Shown here piece after piece: positions 4,796 through 6,154 of a stretch of 6,154 nt of DNA. Every line of letters starts with the position of its first letter. Within the stretch, counting starts at the first letter, position 1. Both the position numbers and the translations under genes were made by a program. This DNA comes from an uncultured Actinomycetes bacterium. GTDB lineage: Bacteria; Actinomycetota; Coriobacteriia; Coriobacteriales; RUG844. The notes below the pieces were generated by a model. The model searched no databases. It had not been told where the DNA came from and worked only from the letters and a program-made list of their open reading frames with translations. The DNA is taken from NCBI GenBank assembly GCA_900313875.1, contig OMSY01000177.1, forward strand, positions 1 to 6,154, written 5' to 3'.

Positions 4796-6033
4796 GTGAG
4801 ATTCAAAATCCTTCCATCTTCCAGTTCGACGATGTCTCCGATGACGAGATGAACAATCTCATCGACGGAACGCTTACCGAATTCGATGAGGGGGATCTGG
4901 TAACCGGAACCGTCGTGAAGATCGAACGCGACGAGGTCCTGCTTGACATCGGTTTCAAGTCCGAGGGCGTCATCCCGCTGCGCGAGCTTTCGATCCGCAA
5001 GGATGCCGATCCTTCCGAACTGGTCTCCGTAGGTGATCATCTCGAGGCGCTCGTCCTTCAGAAGGAGGACAAGGATGGTCGTCTGATCCTCTCCAAGAAG
5101 CGTGCCGAGTACGAGCGTGCCTGGATCAGCGTCGAGGAGAAGTTCCACACCGGCGAGAACGTCGAGGGCGAGGTCATCGAGATCGTCAAGGGTGGTCTCA
5201 TCCTGGACATCGGTCTCCGTGGTTTCCTTCCTGCATCCCTTGTCGACCTCCGTCGCGTGAAGGACCTCAACGCCTATCTCGGCGAGTCCATCGAGGCCCG
5301 CGTCATCGAGATGGACCGCAACCGCAACAACGTCGTCCTTTCCCGCAGGGTCGTTCTCGAGGAGAGCCGCAAGAACGAGCGCGCCGAGATTCTCAAGAAC
5401 CTCCAGAAGGGCATGCGTCTACGCGGTACCGTTTCCTCCATCGTCGACTTCGGTGCCTTCGTCGATCTCGGTGGTCTGGATGGTCTCGTCCATATCTCCG
5501 AGCTCTCCTGGAGCCACGTCAACCATCCGAGCGAGGTCGTCAAGGTCGGGGACGATGTCGAGGTCGAGGTTCTCGATGTCGATCTTTCCCGCGAGCGTGT
5601 ATCCCTCGGTCTCAAGCAGACCACCGAGGATCCGTGGCGTACCCTCGTCAAGAACTACCCCGTCGGCGCCATCGTCGAGGGCAAGGTCACGAAGCTGGTC
5701 CCCTTCGGCGCTTTCGTCGAGCTGGGTGACGGCATCGAGGGCCTCGTTCATATCTCCGAGATGGCCAAGGGTCATGTCGACGTTCCGAGCCAGGTCACCA
5801 ATGTCGGTGAGGCTGTCCAGGTCAAGGTCATGGACATCGACCTCGACCGTCGTCGTATCTCGCTGTCGATGAAGTCCGCAGCGGAGACGCTCGGTGTCGA
5901 GATTGACATCACCCCCATGGAGCCCAAGGAGGACGCCGAGGAGGCCCCTGCAGAGCCTGAGGATGCCCCTGTCGTCGAGGATGCCACCGTCACCGAGGAT
6001 GAGCCTGCCGCCGAGGAGGAGTCCGCCGAGTAG
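4792..6033 (+). CDS. rpsA: 30S ribosomal protein S1
   Basis: S1 binds mRNA on the small ribosomal subunit and helps position transcripts for initiation. The 413 residues contain four S1 OB-fold repeats: about 33-104, 120-187, 206-276 and 290-363. The last two carry the canonical FGAFV.LG...GLVHISE core (220-238 and 305-323). Residues 364-413 are an acidic Glu/Asp/Pro/Ala tail. Four repeats fit the shorter S1 of Gram-positive-type lineages rather than the six of Escherichia coli. The start is TTG: an in-frame TGA lies at 4762-4764, no ATG or GTG falls between it and 4792, and the next in-frame ATG is residue 20. The purine box AAAGGGG sits 7 nt upstream. TTG plus a masked binding site is surprising for an abundant protein and suggests translational regulation, perhaps autogenous. 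A strong terminator follows. Confidence 0.95.
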   Translation: MSEIQNPSIFQFDDVSDDEMNNLIDGTLTEFDEGDLVTGTVVKIERDEVLLDIGFKSEGVIPLRELSIRKDADPSELVSVGDHLEALVLQKEDKDGRLILSKKRAEYERAWISVEEKFHTGENVEGEVIEIVKGGLILDIGLRGFLPASLVDLRRVKDLNAYLGESIEARVIEMDRNRNNVVLSRRVVLEESRKNERAEILKNLQKGMRLRGTVSSIVDFGAFVDLGGLDGLVHISELSWSHVNHPSEVVKVGDDVEVEVLDVDLSRERVSLGLKQTTEDPWRTLVKNYPVGAIVEGKVTKLVPFGAFVELGDGIEGLVHISEMAKGHVDVPSQVTNVGEAVQVKVMDIDLDRRRISLSMKSAAETLGVEIDITPMEPKEDAEEAPAEPEDAPVVEDATVTEDEPAAEEESAE

Positions 6034-6054
6034 GCTGGATGGTCAAGGTCGTTC

Positions 6055-6082
6055 GAGAGGGGCCGCGGTCGCGGCCCCTCTT
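6055..6082 (+). terminator. Intrinsic terminator of rpsA
   Basis: A 12-bp stem (6055-6066 with 6071-6082, one terminal G-U pair) closes on the tetraloop GGTC, starting 22 nt after the rpsA stop. The core is eight consecutive GC pairs. The tail TCTCATGTT is only moderately T-rich, but the stem is very strong, so rpsA probably ends its transcription unit here. Confidence 0.8.
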
Positions 6083-6154
6083 CTCATGTTGCAAGGGTTG
6101 ACACCGTTTTGACCGCATCGTGGGTTGCGGGTACGTCGGGGTCGCCCTGTTCGT

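Overview
The window is GC-rich bacterial chromosome carrying core genes, all on the + strand: the 3' half of smc, then ftsY, ffh and rpsA. The high GC content, an S1 protein with four S1 domains and an acidic tail (not the six-domain proteobacterial form), and an FtsY lacking a long acidic A domain suggest an actinobacterial-type lineage. Protein wording in S1 and Ffh makes me lean towards Coriobacteriia, but that is an impression from memory and not proven by this window.

Layout: 1-2097 is the C-terminal half of the SMC chromosome-organising ATPase (hinge, return coiled coil, ABC signature, Walker B), cut by the left edge. A 48-nt gap with a perfect 7-bp hairpin separates it from ftsY (SRP receptor GTPase, ending 3054). 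Ffh (SRP54 GTPase, 3059-4456) follows after only 4 nt. smc, ftsY and ffh look like one transcription unit, and the two partner GTPases of co-translational membrane targeting are made side by side.

4457-4791 is a 335-nt intergenic stretch and the most unusual part of the window. It begins 2 nt after the ffh stop with a region closed by a perfect 9-bp long-range stem (4459-4467 with 4615-4623) enclosing several hairpins. A second bulged hairpin lies at 4646-4683. Just before rpsA a hairpin occludes the rpsA Shine-Dalgarno, a competing long-range stem could undo it, and a six-codon ATG mini-ORF ends in TTGA overlapping the rpsA TTG start codon. I do not recognise the RNA class. My inference is a cis-regulatory leader for ribosomal protein S1, possibly plus an attenuator between the SRP genes and rpsA.

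4792-6033 encodes ribosomal protein S1 and is followed by a strong GC-rich intrinsic terminator (6055-6082). The last 70 nt hold TTGAC boxes and an open frame too short to identify. The genes link chromosome organisation (SMC), membrane protein targeting (FtsY/Ffh) and translation initiation (S1). I see no mobile element, CRISPR array, tRNA or rRNA.
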